Assembly (NCBI GenBank): GCA_030066655.1
Contig: JASJBE010000006.1
Span: 1 to 64,000, forward strand
Direction: 5' to 3'
Length of the DNA: 64,000 nt
Origin: Woeseiaceae bacterium
GTDB taxonomy: Bacteria; Pseudomonadota; Gammaproteobacteria; Steroidobacterales; Woeseiaceae
Of the stretch, positions 15,488 to 25,149 are shown piece after piece. The translations under genes and the position numbers were made by a program. Position 1 is the first letter of the stretch, and every line of letters begins with the position of its first letter. Under the pieces are notes generated by a model, which worked only from the letters and a program-made list of their open reading frames with translations, was not told the origin of the DNA and made no database searches.

Positions 15488-17731
15488 ATGAAAAAAACTC
15501 CCCTGATCTGGCTGGCCTGCGTCGGTCTGGCTCTCGGTTTCAGCACGACGACCCTCGCTGCGCAGGACGATGTCGTTTTCGACGGCACTCGCGACGCACA
15601 GGATCGACTGCGTGTCGGCCTCGTACTCGGTGGCGGCGGTGCGCGTGGTGGCGCACACATCGGTGTGTTGAAGGAACTCGAGGCGCTGCGTATCCCCGTA
15701 GACGCGATCACTGGCACCAGCATGGGCGCCATTATCGGCGGGCTCTATGCGAGCGGTGTGACCACCGACGAGCTCGAGGACATTGTCGCGACGATGGACT
15801 GGTCGAGGGGACTGTCGAACCAGCCCAATCGCGAGGACCTGAGCTTTCGGCGACGCGAAGACGACGCCGAGTTCCCGGTCGGTGTCGAGCTTGGTTTCCG
15901 CGATGGACGGCTTCAGGCCCCGCAGGGCGCCGTTCAGGGCCACCACCTGGACCTGATACTGCGGGACCTGACCCGGCACGTCGACCAGGTCGACAACTTC
16001 GATGACCTGCCGATCCCGTTCCGTGCGATTGCGTCAGATGTTGGCAGCGGGGATATGTACGTGATGGGCTCCGGCGACCTCGCGCTCGCGATACGTGCCA
16101 GCATGTCAGTGCCCGCTGCGTTCGATCCGGTGATGATCGACGATCGCTTGTTGGTCGACGGTGGACTGGTCGGGAATCTGCCGGTCAGTGTGATCCAGGA
16201 CATGGACGTGGACGTCGTCATTGCGGTCAACGTCGAGTTTCCGCTGTATCCCAAGGAACAGCTCGACTCGGTGCTCACCATCACTGAGCAGATGTTCACT
16301 ATCCTGATCCGGACCGAAACGCTGCGGCAGATCGAGAACCTCGGTGACGACGATGTGTTGATAGAGCCTGACATCGGACTGTTTGCCTCGACCGACTTCG
16401 GCAACATCGCCGATACCATCGAGCCCGGCGCAATCGCGACCCGCGAGCAGTCGGATAAGCTGGACAGGCTGACCATGACGGAGGAGGCCTACGCGGCCTG
16501 GCAGCTTGGCAGGGCGAAGCCGGATCCGATCGGTGGCGACCTGGCGTTCGTACGGGTCACGAACGACAGCCGTATTTCTGACGACACGTTGTTGTCGATG
16601 TTGACCGTCCAGCCAGGCGACAACATAGACACCCGCGTACTGACGTATGAAGCGGATCGGCTCTTCGGTCTCCAGTTGTTCGAGAAGGTCGGCTACAAGC
16701 TTGTCGATGAGGGCGACGGTGTTGGCGTCGAGTTCACGGCGACAGAGAAAACCTGGGGCCCCACCTATCTTCGCTTCGGCGTGTCGCTGCAAGACAACAT
16801 CGAGGGCGATACGCGATTCAACGTCAGGAGCCGAATAACGAGACCGGCGATCAACCGTTTCGGCGGGGAGTGGCGGTCCGACCTGCAGCTTGGCACGGAT
16901 CCGCGATTGTTTACCGAGCTGTATCAGCCGATGTCGGAGACCTCGCGACTGTTTGTTTCACCCGCACTCGAGTTCCGCACAGAGAACTTCAACGCCTTCG
17001 TCGACGGAGATGCCGTGTCACGTCTACGCTTGTCGGAGTTCACGGCGTCGTTCGACGTCGGAACCCGGGTCAGCGACTTCGCCGAGTTTCGAGTCGGGCT
17101 CTATCGTGGCGATGGTGAAGCGGACATCAAAATCGGGGCGACAGGCCTCGAGATTCCGGATTTCCAGAGCGGCGGCCTGCGAGCTTCGTTGCGCTTCGAC
17201 ACGGCCGATGATCCTTTCTGGCCTCGCCACGGCGTACTTGGCGAGCTTCGATACCAGGCGGCGCGTGAGTCGCTCGGCGACGATGCCGACGTGGACACGG
17301 CGAGTGCCCGCTTCGATATCGCGCGCTCGCGGGGCAAAGACACGATCGTCCTGGGCGGCGCCTACGCGACCACACTGGACGGCGATGGCGGACCGACAGA
17401 CAACTTCACGCTGGGTGGACTGCTTCGGCTGTCGGGACTGGAGCAGGGGCAGGTATCCGGCAAACATCTTGCCCTTCTGAGGGCGATCTACTATCGGCGC
17501 GTGAGCGAGGCAGCTGGAGGCCTGTTTGAAATGCCCGTCTATATCGGCGCCTCTCTCGAAGCCGGCAACACCTGGCAGGACAGGGACGACATCAAGTTCG
17601 ATAACGCACTGATCAACGGAAGCCTGTTTGGCGGGCTCGACACCTTCATCGGGCCGCTGTACCTCGCCGTGGCACTCGGAGAAGGCGGCGAGACAAGCTT
17701 CTACCTGTCCGTTGGCAGCCTGCCTTTCTAG
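15488..17731 (+). CDS. Patatin-like phospholipase with C-terminal beta-barrel (PlpD/type Vd-like)
   Basis: A 747-residue protein. The start at ATG 15488 opens with a signal peptide (residues 1-25), so the longer open frame upstream is not used. Patatin domain: oxyanion loop 'GGGGARG' (about 48-54), nucleophile Ser78 in 'GTSMG', catalytic Asp in 'VDGGLVGN' (near residue 220). A POTRA-like segment (about 345-430) follows, then a BamA/FhaC-type surface-antigen barrel to the C-terminal 'SLPF'. The architecture matches PlpD, which exports its own lipase to the cell surface. It is an outer-membrane phospholipase A1-like enzyme. Confidence 0.9.
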   Translation: MKKTPLIWLACVGLALGFSTTTLAAQDDVVFDGTRDAQDRLRVGLVLGGGGARGGAHIGVLKELEALRIPVDAITGTSMGAIIGGLYASGVTTDELEDIVATMDWSRGLSNQPNREDLSFRRREDDAEFPVGVELGFRDGRLQAPQGAVQGHHLDLILRDLTRHVDQVDNFDDLPIPFRAIASDVGSGDMYVMGSGDLALAIRASMSVPAAFDPVMIDDRLLVDGGLVGNLPVSVIQDMDVDVVIAVNVEFPLYPKEQLDSVLTITEQMFTILIRTETLRQIENLGDDDVLIEPDIGLFASTDFGNIADTIEPGAIATREQSDKLDRLTMTEEAYAAWQLGRAKPDPIGGDLAFVRVTNDSRISDDTLLSMLTVQPGDNIDTRVLTYEADRLFGLQLFEKVGYKLVDEGDGVGVEFTATEKTWGPTYLRFGVSLQDNIEGDTRFNVRSRITRPAINRFGGEWRSDLQLGTDPRLFTELYQPMSETSRLFVSPALEFRTENFNAFVDGDAVSRLRLSEFTASFDVGTRVSDFAEFRVGLYRGDGEADIKIGATGLEIPDFQSGGLRASLRFDTADDPFWPRHGVLGELRYQAARESLGDDADVDTASARFDIARSRGKDTIVLGGAYATTLDGDGGPTDNFTLGGLLRLSGLEQGQVSGKHLALLRAIYYRRVSEAAGGLFEMPVYIGASLEAGNTWQDRDDIKFDNALINGSLFGGLDTFIGPLYLAVALGEGGETSFYLSVGSLPF

Positions 17732-17788
17732 CGCGCCACGATTCGGTAACGTGGTCATGGCATGTTCACAGACCTGCGAGGCAACAAG

Positions 17789-18196
17789 ATGAAGGCATCC
17801 CCGGTCGTGCGAGCAATCTGCGGCGTGCTGGGATTGGCGGGCGCGGCAGCCATCGCAGGCAACGCCTTTGATCAAGGCCGCGTTGAGCCGGACTTCATGT
17901 TCTTCAGCAGCCTGCTGGGCGCGTTCTTCTTCCTGTATGTCGCGTTCTACGGTGAATTGCCGGTCGGGGAGGCTGGCGCGCCAACCAATGAGGAAGCGGC
18001 TATGAGCGAGGGGCAGTGGAGGGTGTTCTGGGCCGCTTTCCTGGTCTCCGCCGGTACCATGACCTACTTCCTGTACCGAAAGGGCGTATTCGAGACCGGT
18101 AGCCTCGTCGTATTGCTGATTGTCGGCGCCTGTCTCGCGATCGTTGGCGTGGCAATCTATTTCTACGTCAAAGGCCGCACCGACGACTTCTGGTAG
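17789..18196 (+). CDS. Hypothetical membrane protein
   Basis: A 135-residue protein with about four hydrophobic segments ('VVRAICGVLGLAGAAAIAG', 'MFFSSLLGAFFFLYVAFYG', 'VFWAAFLVSAGTMTYFLY', 'LVVLLIVGACLAIVGVAIYFY'). I choose ATG 17789 because GAGG lies 7-8 bases upstream; an in-frame ATG at 17762 lacks an RBS. No family was recognised. It follows the patatin gene by about 60 bp and may be co-transcribed with it. Confidence 0.65.
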   Translation: MKASPVVRAICGVLGLAGAAAIAGNAFDQGRVEPDFMFFSSLLGAFFFLYVAFYGELPVGEAGAPTNEEAAMSEGQWRVFWAAFLVSAGTMTYFLYRKGVFETGSLVVLLIVGACLAIVGVAIYFYVKGRTDDFW

Positions 18197-18318
18197 CCGG
18201 ACCGGTTGCGGTGCAGCCGTGTCTCCCGTCTGCATTGCGACCTGTGGCACAGAGTGGCGGCCCACGCTTGGCTAAACTATTGAGCTAGTTCGCTTTATCC
18301 AGACGAAGACAGGCCCCT

Positions 18319-20019
18319 ATGAACGCGAAAGTGCATCCCCTCGTCGCGGCGCTGATTATCGCAGCGACGTTCGCCGCCGTAGCGCTTTGGACCTGGGCGT
18401 CCGGGCGGGCAGCCAGTCTCGGCGGGCCTGCCGAGCTGACGACGGGGCCTCAAGGCCATCGCTTCATCCAGATTCAGAACTACCTCGTTGAGCACGACGC
18501 GGAAGGTTCGTACCTCAGGACACACAATCTCGACGACATGGGCGTCGAGCTCTTTCTCGGCGGTCATGCGTTTTTCTCCGACGGCGATATCCTGCTGCGC
18601 CGAGGTCCCGATCCGCGGTCCTTCCTCGACAATCTGCGTGCTTACAAGCGCGAGACGAATCGGAACACGATCGTGCCGGAGTCGTCTGATAGTGGCCTGT
18701 TCCGATGCGACCTCAAAACGCGGGACTGCGAGAGGTTTGGTGAACCGGGAGTCGACTTCAAGGCGGCTTTTAGCGTCTACATCGACCAGCGGACCGACGA
18801 GGTCTACGTCAGCGACACGACCCGGCACCTGCTCCGCAAGTACTCGTCAGACGGAGTTGAGCTGGCGCCGCCGGTTGACGGTTTCCATTTTCCCAATCAG
18901 CTGACGCTGCACGACGATGAGCTTCTCGTCGCCGATACGAACAATCATGAAATCAGCGTACTCGAACCTGGCTCGCCGATCTTCGGTGAGCGCATCGGCA
19001 GCAGGGACGTCGTGCCGCCGCCGGCCGAGTCAGCCGGGCATACCTGGCCCAGTCATTTCACCCGAGTCGGCGATGAATGGTGGGTCAATAACATGATGAC
19101 CGGCATGGACCGCGGCGGTGTGTATGTCTTTGATGACGATTGGCGCTTTCTGCGGCGCGTCGAGCTGCCAAATGGGGCAGACCCAATATCGCTGATGGCG
19201 GTTGGGGAGACAGTCTGGATCAGCGATTGGAACAACGATGTTGTCCGCAGGGTCTCGTTTGCGGGTGACGCATTGACGGATCTCGAAAGTACCGGGCTCA
19301 CCGACGTGTTAACTCGCTCTGCCGAAGAACGCCGACGCTTTTCGCTGATGAGCTACGCAGGCGTGATTGTCGTCGGCCTGTTGTTCGTTGGCCTCCTCGT
19401 TCAGGCCTTTGCGAGGAGCATGAATGCGAGCCCCGTACGGCAGGATGTGGGTGCCGAACCGATCCGGTCGACCGGCGATGAGCCGTTACACCTCGAGCCG
19501 GACGAAGCAGCAATGAAACGAATCAACGCCGCACTACGAATTGCCATGGTGCTGACCGTGCTCGCCGTGGTGCCGCTGGTGATGCTGATGCAGACGTCTG
19601 AGAATCCGGAGCTCGTCGGCAAACTGATCGGACCCATCGCCGGCATATTCGCCATCGTCGCAATGGTCGCCTGGGTGAACCGTGGCAACTGGGGAACCGC
19701 GATTATGCTGGACGGGGACAGGCTGACGCTCAGGGATCACACCGGCCGGGAATCGACCTGCTCGATCCGACAGGTCCGCTATGACGATACCGCGATTGCA
19801 ACCCGGGATACGGTCGTGATCCTCGGACGGCCGCAGAACCGAGTTTACACAGACGGAGACGTTCGTGAACAGCTAATGCCGAGGCTGGTCGACGCGTCGC
19901 GTATTGGTGCGCTGGAAATGCTGAAGCTGCAGATCGAACTCAAACATCCGCAGGGGCTGATTACCGTCTTCGCCCTGGTCGGTGTCGCGATCTACGCTTT
20001 CGTGTACTTCGCCACCTGA
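18319..20019 (+). CDS. Membrane protein with NHL/SMP30-like propeller domain, hypothetical
   Basis: A 566-residue protein. An N-terminal membrane segment (about residues 9-30) leads to an extracytoplasmic domain of about 300 residues with repeated beta-propeller-like phrases ('SVYIDQRTDEVYVSDTTRH', 'LTLHDDELLVADTNNHEISVL', 'MAVGETVWISDWNNDVVRRV'). A cluster of helices follows (about 343-365, 408-430, 437-457). A soluble segment with a PH-like 'IMLDGDRLTLRDHTGRE' comes next, and a final helix (about 547-566). No family was recognised; the propeller could bind a ligand or scaffold proteins. It is a single gene. Confidence 0.7.
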   Translation: MNAKVHPLVAALIIAATFAAVALWTWASGRAASLGGPAELTTGPQGHRFIQIQNYLVEHDAEGSYLRTHNLDDMGVELFLGGHAFFSDGDILLRRGPDPRSFLDNLRAYKRETNRNTIVPESSDSGLFRCDLKTRDCERFGEPGVDFKAAFSVYIDQRTDEVYVSDTTRHLLRKYSSDGVELAPPVDGFHFPNQLTLHDDELLVADTNNHEISVLEPGSPIFGERIGSRDVVPPPAESAGHTWPSHFTRVGDEWWVNNMMTGMDRGGVYVFDDDWRFLRRVELPNGADPISLMAVGETVWISDWNNDVVRRVSFAGDALTDLESTGLTDVLTRSAEERRRFSLMSYAGVIVVGLLFVGLLVQAFARSMNASPVRQDVGAEPIRSTGDEPLHLEPDEAAMKRINAALRIAMVLTVLAVVPLVMLMQTSENPELVGKLIGPIAGIFAIVAMVAWVNRGNWGTAIMLDGDRLTLRDHTGRESTCSIRQVRYDDTAIATRDTVVILGRPQNRVYTDGDVREQLMPRLVDASRIGALEMLKLQIELKHPQGLITVFALVGVAIYAFVYFAT

Positions 20020-20042
20020 GACAGCCCAGGCGATGCACAGGC

Positions 20043-20300
20043 TCACTCCTGTGCCGGAATGTCTTTGTTGTGGACGTAGCGGACTATGCCCAGCACGCTG
20101 ATCGCGAGCCAGAACGCCTCGACGATAAACGCCGACAGGTTAAAGTCCACGGAGAGCGAGATAAGGATTAGCGCGGCTCCGACACCGTTCGTCAACGAGT
20201 AGGAGAGATCGCTGGCCGACATTCGCTCCATCTGCAGAAGAAAGTAGGAGATGAGGATCATCGCGGCTCCCGCCGTACCAATGATGTCGTGCCATTCCAT
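20043..20300 (-). CDS. CBU_0592-like small membrane protein
   Basis: An 85-residue protein with three membrane segments, starting at ATG 20300 ('MEWHDIIGTAGAAMILISYFLLQ'). The 'GTAGAAMILISYFLLQM' start, 'SYSLTNGVGAALILISL' and terminal 'FWLAISVLGIVRYV' match the small CBU_0592-type domain found beside many bacterial genes. Function unknown. The open frame continues upstream to 20438, but the extra residues are Arg/His-rich and unlike the family. Confidence 0.7.
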   Translation of the reverse strand: MEWHDIIGTAGAAMILISYFLLQMERMSASDLSYSLTNGVGAALILISLSVDFNLSAFIVEAFWLAISVLGIVRYVHNKDIPAQE

Positions 20301-20400
20301 AGTCCCGTCCCGAAGGGTCCCAGTCAGACGGCAAATAATGAGCCTTCTTCGATCGAGATGCACTCGCAACGCATCGTTAGACATCGTGATGCAGCAGACG

Positions 20401-21429
20401 TCAGCCGCCCTGTGCACCTCGCAGCACATTGACGACATTCTCGCCTACGTCCTCCACGGCGTAGCCGCCCTCGAAGACATAGAGCGTCGGCAGCCCCAGT
20501 TTCGCGATCGTTTGACCCACGCGCAGGTAGTCACCGGTCTCGAGCCGGAACTGCGAAATGGGGTCGTTAATGTAAGTATCGACGCCGAGCGAGACGACAA
20601 TGGCGTCCGGCCTGAACCGCGACAGTTGCTCGAGACTCTCGTCCATCGCCGCAAACCAGTCAACGGCGCTCGTGTTCCACGGGAGCGGGAAATTCACGTT
20701 GAATCCTTCGCCACGGCCTTCGCCCGTCTCATCCGCGTGGCCGAGAAAGTACGGAAACTCCTGTTTCGGATCGCCGTGGATGGAGGCGAACAGGACGTCG
20801 TTGCGATGGTAGAAGATGGACTGCGTCCCGTTACCGTGATGGTAGTCGACGTCGAGCACGGCGACCTTGTCTGCACCGTTGTCACGCAGGTACTGGGCGG
20901 CGATCGCCGCGTTGTTCAGATAGCAGTAGCCGCCGAAATAGTCGGCTGCGGCGTGGTGTCCCGGTGGGCGGCACAGAGAGAAGACGGCCTCTTCGCCGGA
21001 CAAGAGCTTCGTCGCGCCGGTTAGCGCGACTCTTGCACCTGTGTAAACGGCTTGCCAGGTGCCCGGCGTAATTGGGGTGCCTGCGTCGAAGGAGTAGTAC
21101 GACAGCTTGCCGTCGATGTAGTCTGGTTCGACCTGTCGCATGCCGCGTACCGGCCAGTTCAGCGGAAGCGCGTCCCAGTCCCGCCCCTCGGCGGCCCACA
21201 GCGACCAGGCATTCTGGAGAAAGTCTACAAAGCCTGCGGTGTGGACCGCGAGTATGGGCTCGAGCCCGAACTCGGCCGGCTCGATGACGTCACCGATTTG
21301 ACCGGACTGGATGGCGGCCAACACCGTGTCGGCTCGCTCCGGTTTCTCGTGACAGGGCATAAGCTGGCCATCGTTCAGTTCAGCCTTGCCATGATGCAGG
21401 CGATGATCGTCGCTGTAGATCGTGAACAC
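20401..21429 (-). CDS. aphA: Acetylpolyamine amidohydrolase (class II histone deacetylase family)
   Basis: A 342-residue zinc hydrolase with high similarity to Mycoplana AphA. It starts with 'FTIYSDDHRLHHGKAELNDGQ' from GTG 21429. The zinc and active-site pattern is intact: 'SLCRPPGHHAA' (tandem His), 'DVDYHHGNGTQ' (Asp and His ligands), 'SLGVDTY' (Asp) and 'FEGGYAVED' (catalytic Tyr). It deacetylates acetylated polyamines in the cytoplasm, allowing their re-use or breakdown. GAAGGAA precedes the GTG by about 11 bases. It overlaps no gene except the non-coding upstream extension of the small membrane gene. Confidence 0.9.
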   Translation of the reverse strand: MFTIYSDDHRLHHGKAELNDGQLMPCHEKPERADTVLAAIQSGQIGDVIEPAEFGLEPILAVHTAGFVDFLQNAWSLWAAEGRDWDALPLNWPVRGMRQVEPDYIDGKLSYYSFDAGTPITPGTWQAVYTGARVALTGATKLLSGEEAVFSLCRPPGHHAAADYFGGYCYLNNAAIAAQYLRDNGADKVAVLDVDYHHGNGTQSIFYHRNDVLFASIHGDPKQEFPYFLGHADETGEGRGEGFNVNFPLPWNTSAVDWFAAMDESLEQLSRFRPDAIVVSLGVDTYINDPISQFRLETGDYLRVGQTIAKLGLPTLYVFEGGYAVEDVGENVVNVLRGAQGG

Positions 21430-21591
21430 GGTGCGTCGTTCCTTCGGCGTCTGTCTGTGAAGACGGCGAGGGTAAAACAAAACAGCGCAATTCCGAAACG
21501 GCTGCGGGGGACCGTTGGGTTGCCGAGGTGCGAGCGCCAGCGCGCCGCGCTTCCGAGAGCGAGCGGTGCGCCACTTCTGCGGTGACTGGCG

Positions 21592-22554
21592 TCAGGCTAC
21601 CTGGGTTGTGCTGACTTCGATCAACCCGGTCTCAGCATCACGAAGCAGATCGGAGGCGTTGTCATGCCGGGACGGCTCATAGGCCGCCGCAAACGAGGCA
21701 AGCTCCAGGAATCGCTCCGTCGGCTGCTGCGCATTCCTCTCGCCCAGGACCTCGTCCAAGAGCTTGCGTGCCTGCTGCGTGTCGTTCAGTGACGATCCGG
21801 CCAATAGAACCGCGAAGACATCGAAGGACAATCGGGCAACGACGTCGGACTCGCGGAAGCCGTTTCTCAGGATGTCGGCGAATTCGGTCGCCGTCGCATC
21901 CGCTTCCTCCTTGCTGACCCGGGATTCGATGTCGAGCAGGTTCTGAATCTGGAACATCCACAGCGCTGCCGGTTGGCCCTTTCGCTGGCAAAGAGGCAGC
22001 AAGTGTCCGGCAATCTCCAGGAAGCCGCTACGGTTCGAAAGCCCCGTAACGCGATCGATGGTCACCTGGGCCAGGGTCGAGAGTTCGTCTTCGACCATCA
22101 TCGCCAACTCACGCAATCGAGCCGAGTCTTCGTCGCTAAAGGATCGTGGCTCCTGGTCGATCAGGCACAGCGTTCCTATCCTGTGACCATTCGGCGCAGC
22201 GATCGGGCAGCCAGCATAGAAGCGAATGTTCGGCGCATCGCAAACCAACGGATTGTCGGCAAAGCGCTCATCGTCGAGTGCGTCCTGGACGATCAGCGCT
22301 TGCTTGTCGATGATCGCATGCCCGCAGAATGAGATGTCACGCGGCGTCTGCTTTGCGTCGAGGCCCTGCCTTGATTTGAACCACTGCCGGTCCTCGTCGA
22401 CGAGGCTGACAAGTGCGATGGGCACAGAAAACAGTTGCCGGGCGATCCTTGTAATACGGTCGAATCGCTCCTCCGGCATCGTGTCCAGGAGATCGAGGTC
22501 TCTCAGCGTCTGCAGTCGCTCACGTTCGTCGGCAGGGACGGGGGGGTGAATCAT
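21592..22554 (-). CDS. GAF domain protein with degenerate GGDEF domain
   Basis: A 320-residue cytoplasmic protein from ATG 22554. The GAF-type N-terminal domain spans about residues 1-160 ('LQTLRDLDLLDTMPEERFDRI', then 'PRDISFCGHAIIDKQ', 'FYAGCPIAAPNGHRIGTLCL'). It resembles phytochrome-like/GAF sensors that precede diguanylate cyclases. A GGDEF-fold domain spans about 180-310 ('DRVTGLSNRSGFLE'). The signature that should be RxGGDEF is 'VARLSFDVFAVLL', so the catalytic motif is lost. It cannot make c-di-GMP in the usual way and probably binds or signals by protein contact. Confidence 0.82.
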   Translation of the reverse strand: MIHPPVPADERERLQTLRDLDLLDTMPEERFDRITRIARQLFSVPIALVSLVDEDRQWFKSRQGLDAKQTPRDISFCGHAIIDKQALIVQDALDDERFADNPLVCDAPNIRFYAGCPIAAPNGHRIGTLCLIDQEPRSFSDEDSARLRELAMMVEDELSTLAQVTIDRVTGLSNRSGFLEIAGHLLPLCQRKGQPAALWMFQIQNLLDIESRVSKEEADATATEFADILRNGFRESDVVARLSFDVFAVLLAGSSLNDTQQARKLLDEVLGERNAQQPTERFLELASFAAAYEPSRHDNASDLLRDAETGLIEVSTTQVA

Positions 22555-22659
22555 CGATAGCGTATCCGTTCGGTTCCAGTGGGAGTTATCGGCCGATTGC
22601 TCGAGAACTTGAGGCGCACAGCACCCCACCCGGCTGGCGCATCGCCTGTGCATTCGATG

Positions 22660-23262
22660 TCACCGCCCGGTCATCCGAACGCCTTTTGGCAGCTCTCCGC
22701 GCTGCGCCCGAGAGACGACATCATCGATTCGTTTCAGGCGAGTGGCTTCCGTCTTGGCGAGCTTGATGTCCCTCAAGGCGAAACGCTGTGCGGACGGGGG
22801 GAACGCAGAGAATCTCTCCAGCGCCGGCGGACTCGCCTTCAGCGCGGCTCGCAGATCCTCGGGAATAATCAATGCATCGACGTCATCGAGAAAAGACCAA
22901 AGACCGCTCTGCTTGGACGCTTCTATGGCCCGACGACCCGGATCCTGCATCCGACCTTCCTGCTCCAGGCGATCGGCTCGATCCTTATAGGTCTTGGACC
23001 AGTGCTGCGCCTTCCGCCTCGAGATAAGTTGCATCGTTCGATCGGAGTCCAGCTTGCGACGGATTCCGTCTATCCAGCCATACGCGATGAGCGCGTCCAG
23101 AACATCGTTGGTCGACAGGTATTTGTGCGGCACGGATTTCTTGAAAGTCACTAGCCACACGCTCTCTTCTTGATGATGGTTGTCGCACAACCAGTCCCAG
23201 AGCGCTGATTCGCTTGCAACCTCAACTTGTTGGAAATTCTCGGTCCTGATGCCCTTCGTCAT
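22660..23262 (-). CDS. YdeI/OmpD-associated family protein
   Basis: A 200-residue protein with family signature phrases: 'SALWDWLCDNHHQEESVWLV', 'DALIAYGWIDGIRRKLDSDR', 'SRRKAQHWSKTYKDR' and 'LPKGVRM'. YdeI/OmpD-associated proteins are small cytoplasmic or periplasmic proteins linked loosely to stress or bacteriocin protection; the molecular role is uncertain. The start at ATG 23262 has AGGGAACT just upstream. It sits 105 bp from the GAF/GGDEF gene, in the same direction. Confidence 0.82.
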   Translation of the reverse strand: MTKGIRTENFQQVEVASESALWDWLCDNHHQEESVWLVTFKKSVPHKYLSTNDVLDALIAYGWIDGIRRKLDSDRTMQLISRRKAQHWSKTYKDRADRLEQEGRMQDPGRRAIEASKQSGLWSFLDDVDALIIPEDLRAALKASPPALERFSAFPPSAQRFALRDIKLAKTEATRLKRIDDVVSRAQRGELPKGVRMTGR

Positions 23263-23466
23263 AGTTCCCTGCCTGTTATCTGCTGTGTCTACCCCTGACG
23301 GAGACACAGCCTAAACCATTGGCTTTTTCGAATTGAAGTCAGGAATGGTCGATCCTGGCCGAAGACTGGCGTTCGCCCGATCTCTGTTACTCTGTCCCTT
23401 CATATTCTGAACAGACTTTCACGGCACGATTGCTGGTGTTGTGACCAAGACTTCGAGAGCGTAGCG

Positions 23467-23925
23467 ATGATCATTCGTCGAGCGGGACTGAGGATGGCGC
23501 GTGAAAACGGCCGAGAGTGGCTCTACTACTCGGACGAAGGTGGACTGACCCAGTTCGGTGCGTATGTGGACACGCTGCAACCCGGAGCAACGTCGTCCGA
23601 AAAGCATTGGCATGAGCAGGAAGACGAGTTCCTCTACGTCCTCGACGGCGAATTAACGGTTATTGAGGACGACGTCGAGACCGTGCTGCATCCCGGCGAC
23701 AGCGCCTGCTGGCCTGCCGGCGAGCCTGTCGCGCATACCGTCGCAAACCGCTCAGCAGAAGCGTGCAGCTATCTCATTGTTGGCACACGCGTGACGCACG
23801 ATGCCTGTCATTATCCCGACTCCGGCCAGACCCTCTACACCGAAGGCGAACAGTGGCGCATCGAGAATGCTGACGGAGACGTGTTGAAGACAGGCCGATG
23901 CAAATCGCCGCCCGGACGCGATTAG
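23467..23925 (+). CDS. Cupin-domain protein
   Basis: A 152-residue protein holding one cupin barrel. Motif 1 is H47-x-H49 with E54 ('HWHEQEDEFLYVLDGEL'); motif 2 is 'PGDSACWPAGEPVAHTVANRS' with the expected His. These residues form a metal site. The protein lacks a signal peptide. Cupins of this sort bind small ligands or sugars; no substrate is evident. It ends about 70 bp before the serine hydrolase gene, and may share its promoter. Confidence 0.82.
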   Translation: MIIRRAGLRMARENGREWLYYSDEGGLTQFGAYVDTLQPGATSSEKHWHEQEDEFLYVLDGELTVIEDDVETVLHPGDSACWPAGEPVAHTVANRSAEACSYLIVGTRVTHDACHYPDSGQTLYTEGEQWRIENADGDVLKTGRCKSPPGRD

Positions 23926-23993
23926 AGACGGCCTGCGCCCAGCAAGCGCCTGTGTCGTGTAATCATGGCAGATCTCCGGAGTCTCGAGCATTG

Positions 23994-25103
23994 ATGACTG
24001 TGCGGCATCTGATCGCGGTACTCCTTATGATCGGCCTATGTGGTTGCGGCCACTCCGGACCGTGTTCGGGCGCGGCGCCTGCGGGTTCATCCGACTATCG
24101 CATCCCTGAACAAACCGGCGACGGATGGCCAACGGCATCGCTTGCTGATCAGGACATAGACTTAGCTCCTATCCAGGAGATGTTGAAACGGAGTCGATCC
24201 GGCGAGTTTGAGGGCGTTAGTAGCGTAATTCTGGCCCGCGGGGGCGCACTGGTGCTTGAGGAGTACTTCGGCGAGTCCTGCCGCGATGACCTTCACTCGA
24301 CACGCTCGGCATCAAAAGCTGTCACGTCCGCGCTTGTGGGTATTGCTATCGATCAGGGCTACATTGAAACCGTCGACGCTCCGCTTTTGCCGTTTTTTCC
24401 GGAGTACGCGGACGAGATCGACGACTGGGACGGCCGCAAGCAGGACATCACCCTCGCTCATATCCTCAGTATGACGTCCGGCGTACGCGGCAATGAAGAT
24501 GCGATGTACCCGACGGACGACTGGATCAAGTTCTATCTGGATCAGCCCCTGGTGGCCGTGCCCGGTGAGACGTTCTCCTACGCCACGAGCGGAGTCGTGA
24601 CGCTCGGGAACGTCATCACGCGGGCAACCGGACTCCGGGTACCCGCCTTCACGGACCGTTACCTCTTCGGACCATTGGGCATAACAGATTATCGCTGGCC
24701 AATAACAAACTCGCGCGGGAGCCAGGGCCTCGCCATGACGGGAGGCGGACTGAACCTGCGCCCACGCGACATGGCGAAATTCGGTCAGCTCTATTTGAAC
24801 CAGGGTATCTGGGAGGGCGAACGGCTCATTTCGGAGGCATGGATCGAAGAATCGACCCGGAAGCACGCCACGAGTGACCTGTATGGCGAGGATTTTGGTT
24901 ACCTCTGGCGGATGATCAATCGCGAGGTGAGGGGTCAAACCGTCCGCTCCTTCGAGGCCTGGGGAAATGGAGGACAGTTCATCCTCGTCTTTCCCTCCCT
25001 CGACTTGGTCGCCGTGTTCACGGGAGAGAACTACGGGCGATTCCCGGAGATGGAACAGCCATTCGATATTATGGATCGCTATGTTTTACCCGCGATGCGT
25101 TGA
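23994..25103 (+). CDS. Lipoprotein serine hydrolase (beta-lactamase/class C family)
   Basis: A 369-residue penicillin-binding-like hydrolase. It begins with a lipoprotein signal ('LMIGLCGC') ending near Cys18. The nucleophile motif S-x-x-K is S105-x-x-K108 in 'RSASKAV', and the Y-x-S/N element is 'FSYATSG'. It has the third-motif-like 'GNGGQFI'. Such beta-lactamase-related enzymes cleave esters, D-amino peptides or cell-wall stems; substrate unknown. It probably sits in the periplasmic face of a membrane. A similar but larger serine hydrolase lies at 44.8 kb. Confidence 0.86.
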   Translation: MTVRHLIAVLLMIGLCGCGHSGPCSGAAPAGSSDYRIPEQTGDGWPTASLADQDIDLAPIQEMLKRSRSGEFEGVSSVILARGGALVLEEYFGESCRDDLHSTRSASKAVTSALVGIAIDQGYIETVDAPLLPFFPEYADEIDDWDGRKQDITLAHILSMTSGVRGNEDAMYPTDDWIKFYLDQPLVAVPGETFSYATSGVVTLGNVITRATGLRVPAFTDRYLFGPLGITDYRWPITNSRGSQGLAMTGGGLNLRPRDMAKFGQLYLNQGIWEGERLISEAWIEESTRKHATSDLYGEDFGYLWRMINREVRGQTVRSFEAWGNGGQFILVFPSLDLVAVFTGENYGRFPEMEQPFDIMDRYVLPAMR

Positions 25104-25149
25104 GTTTATCCGGGCTGCTCTGACGTCGCGGAGCTGTCGGCCGCCCGAA

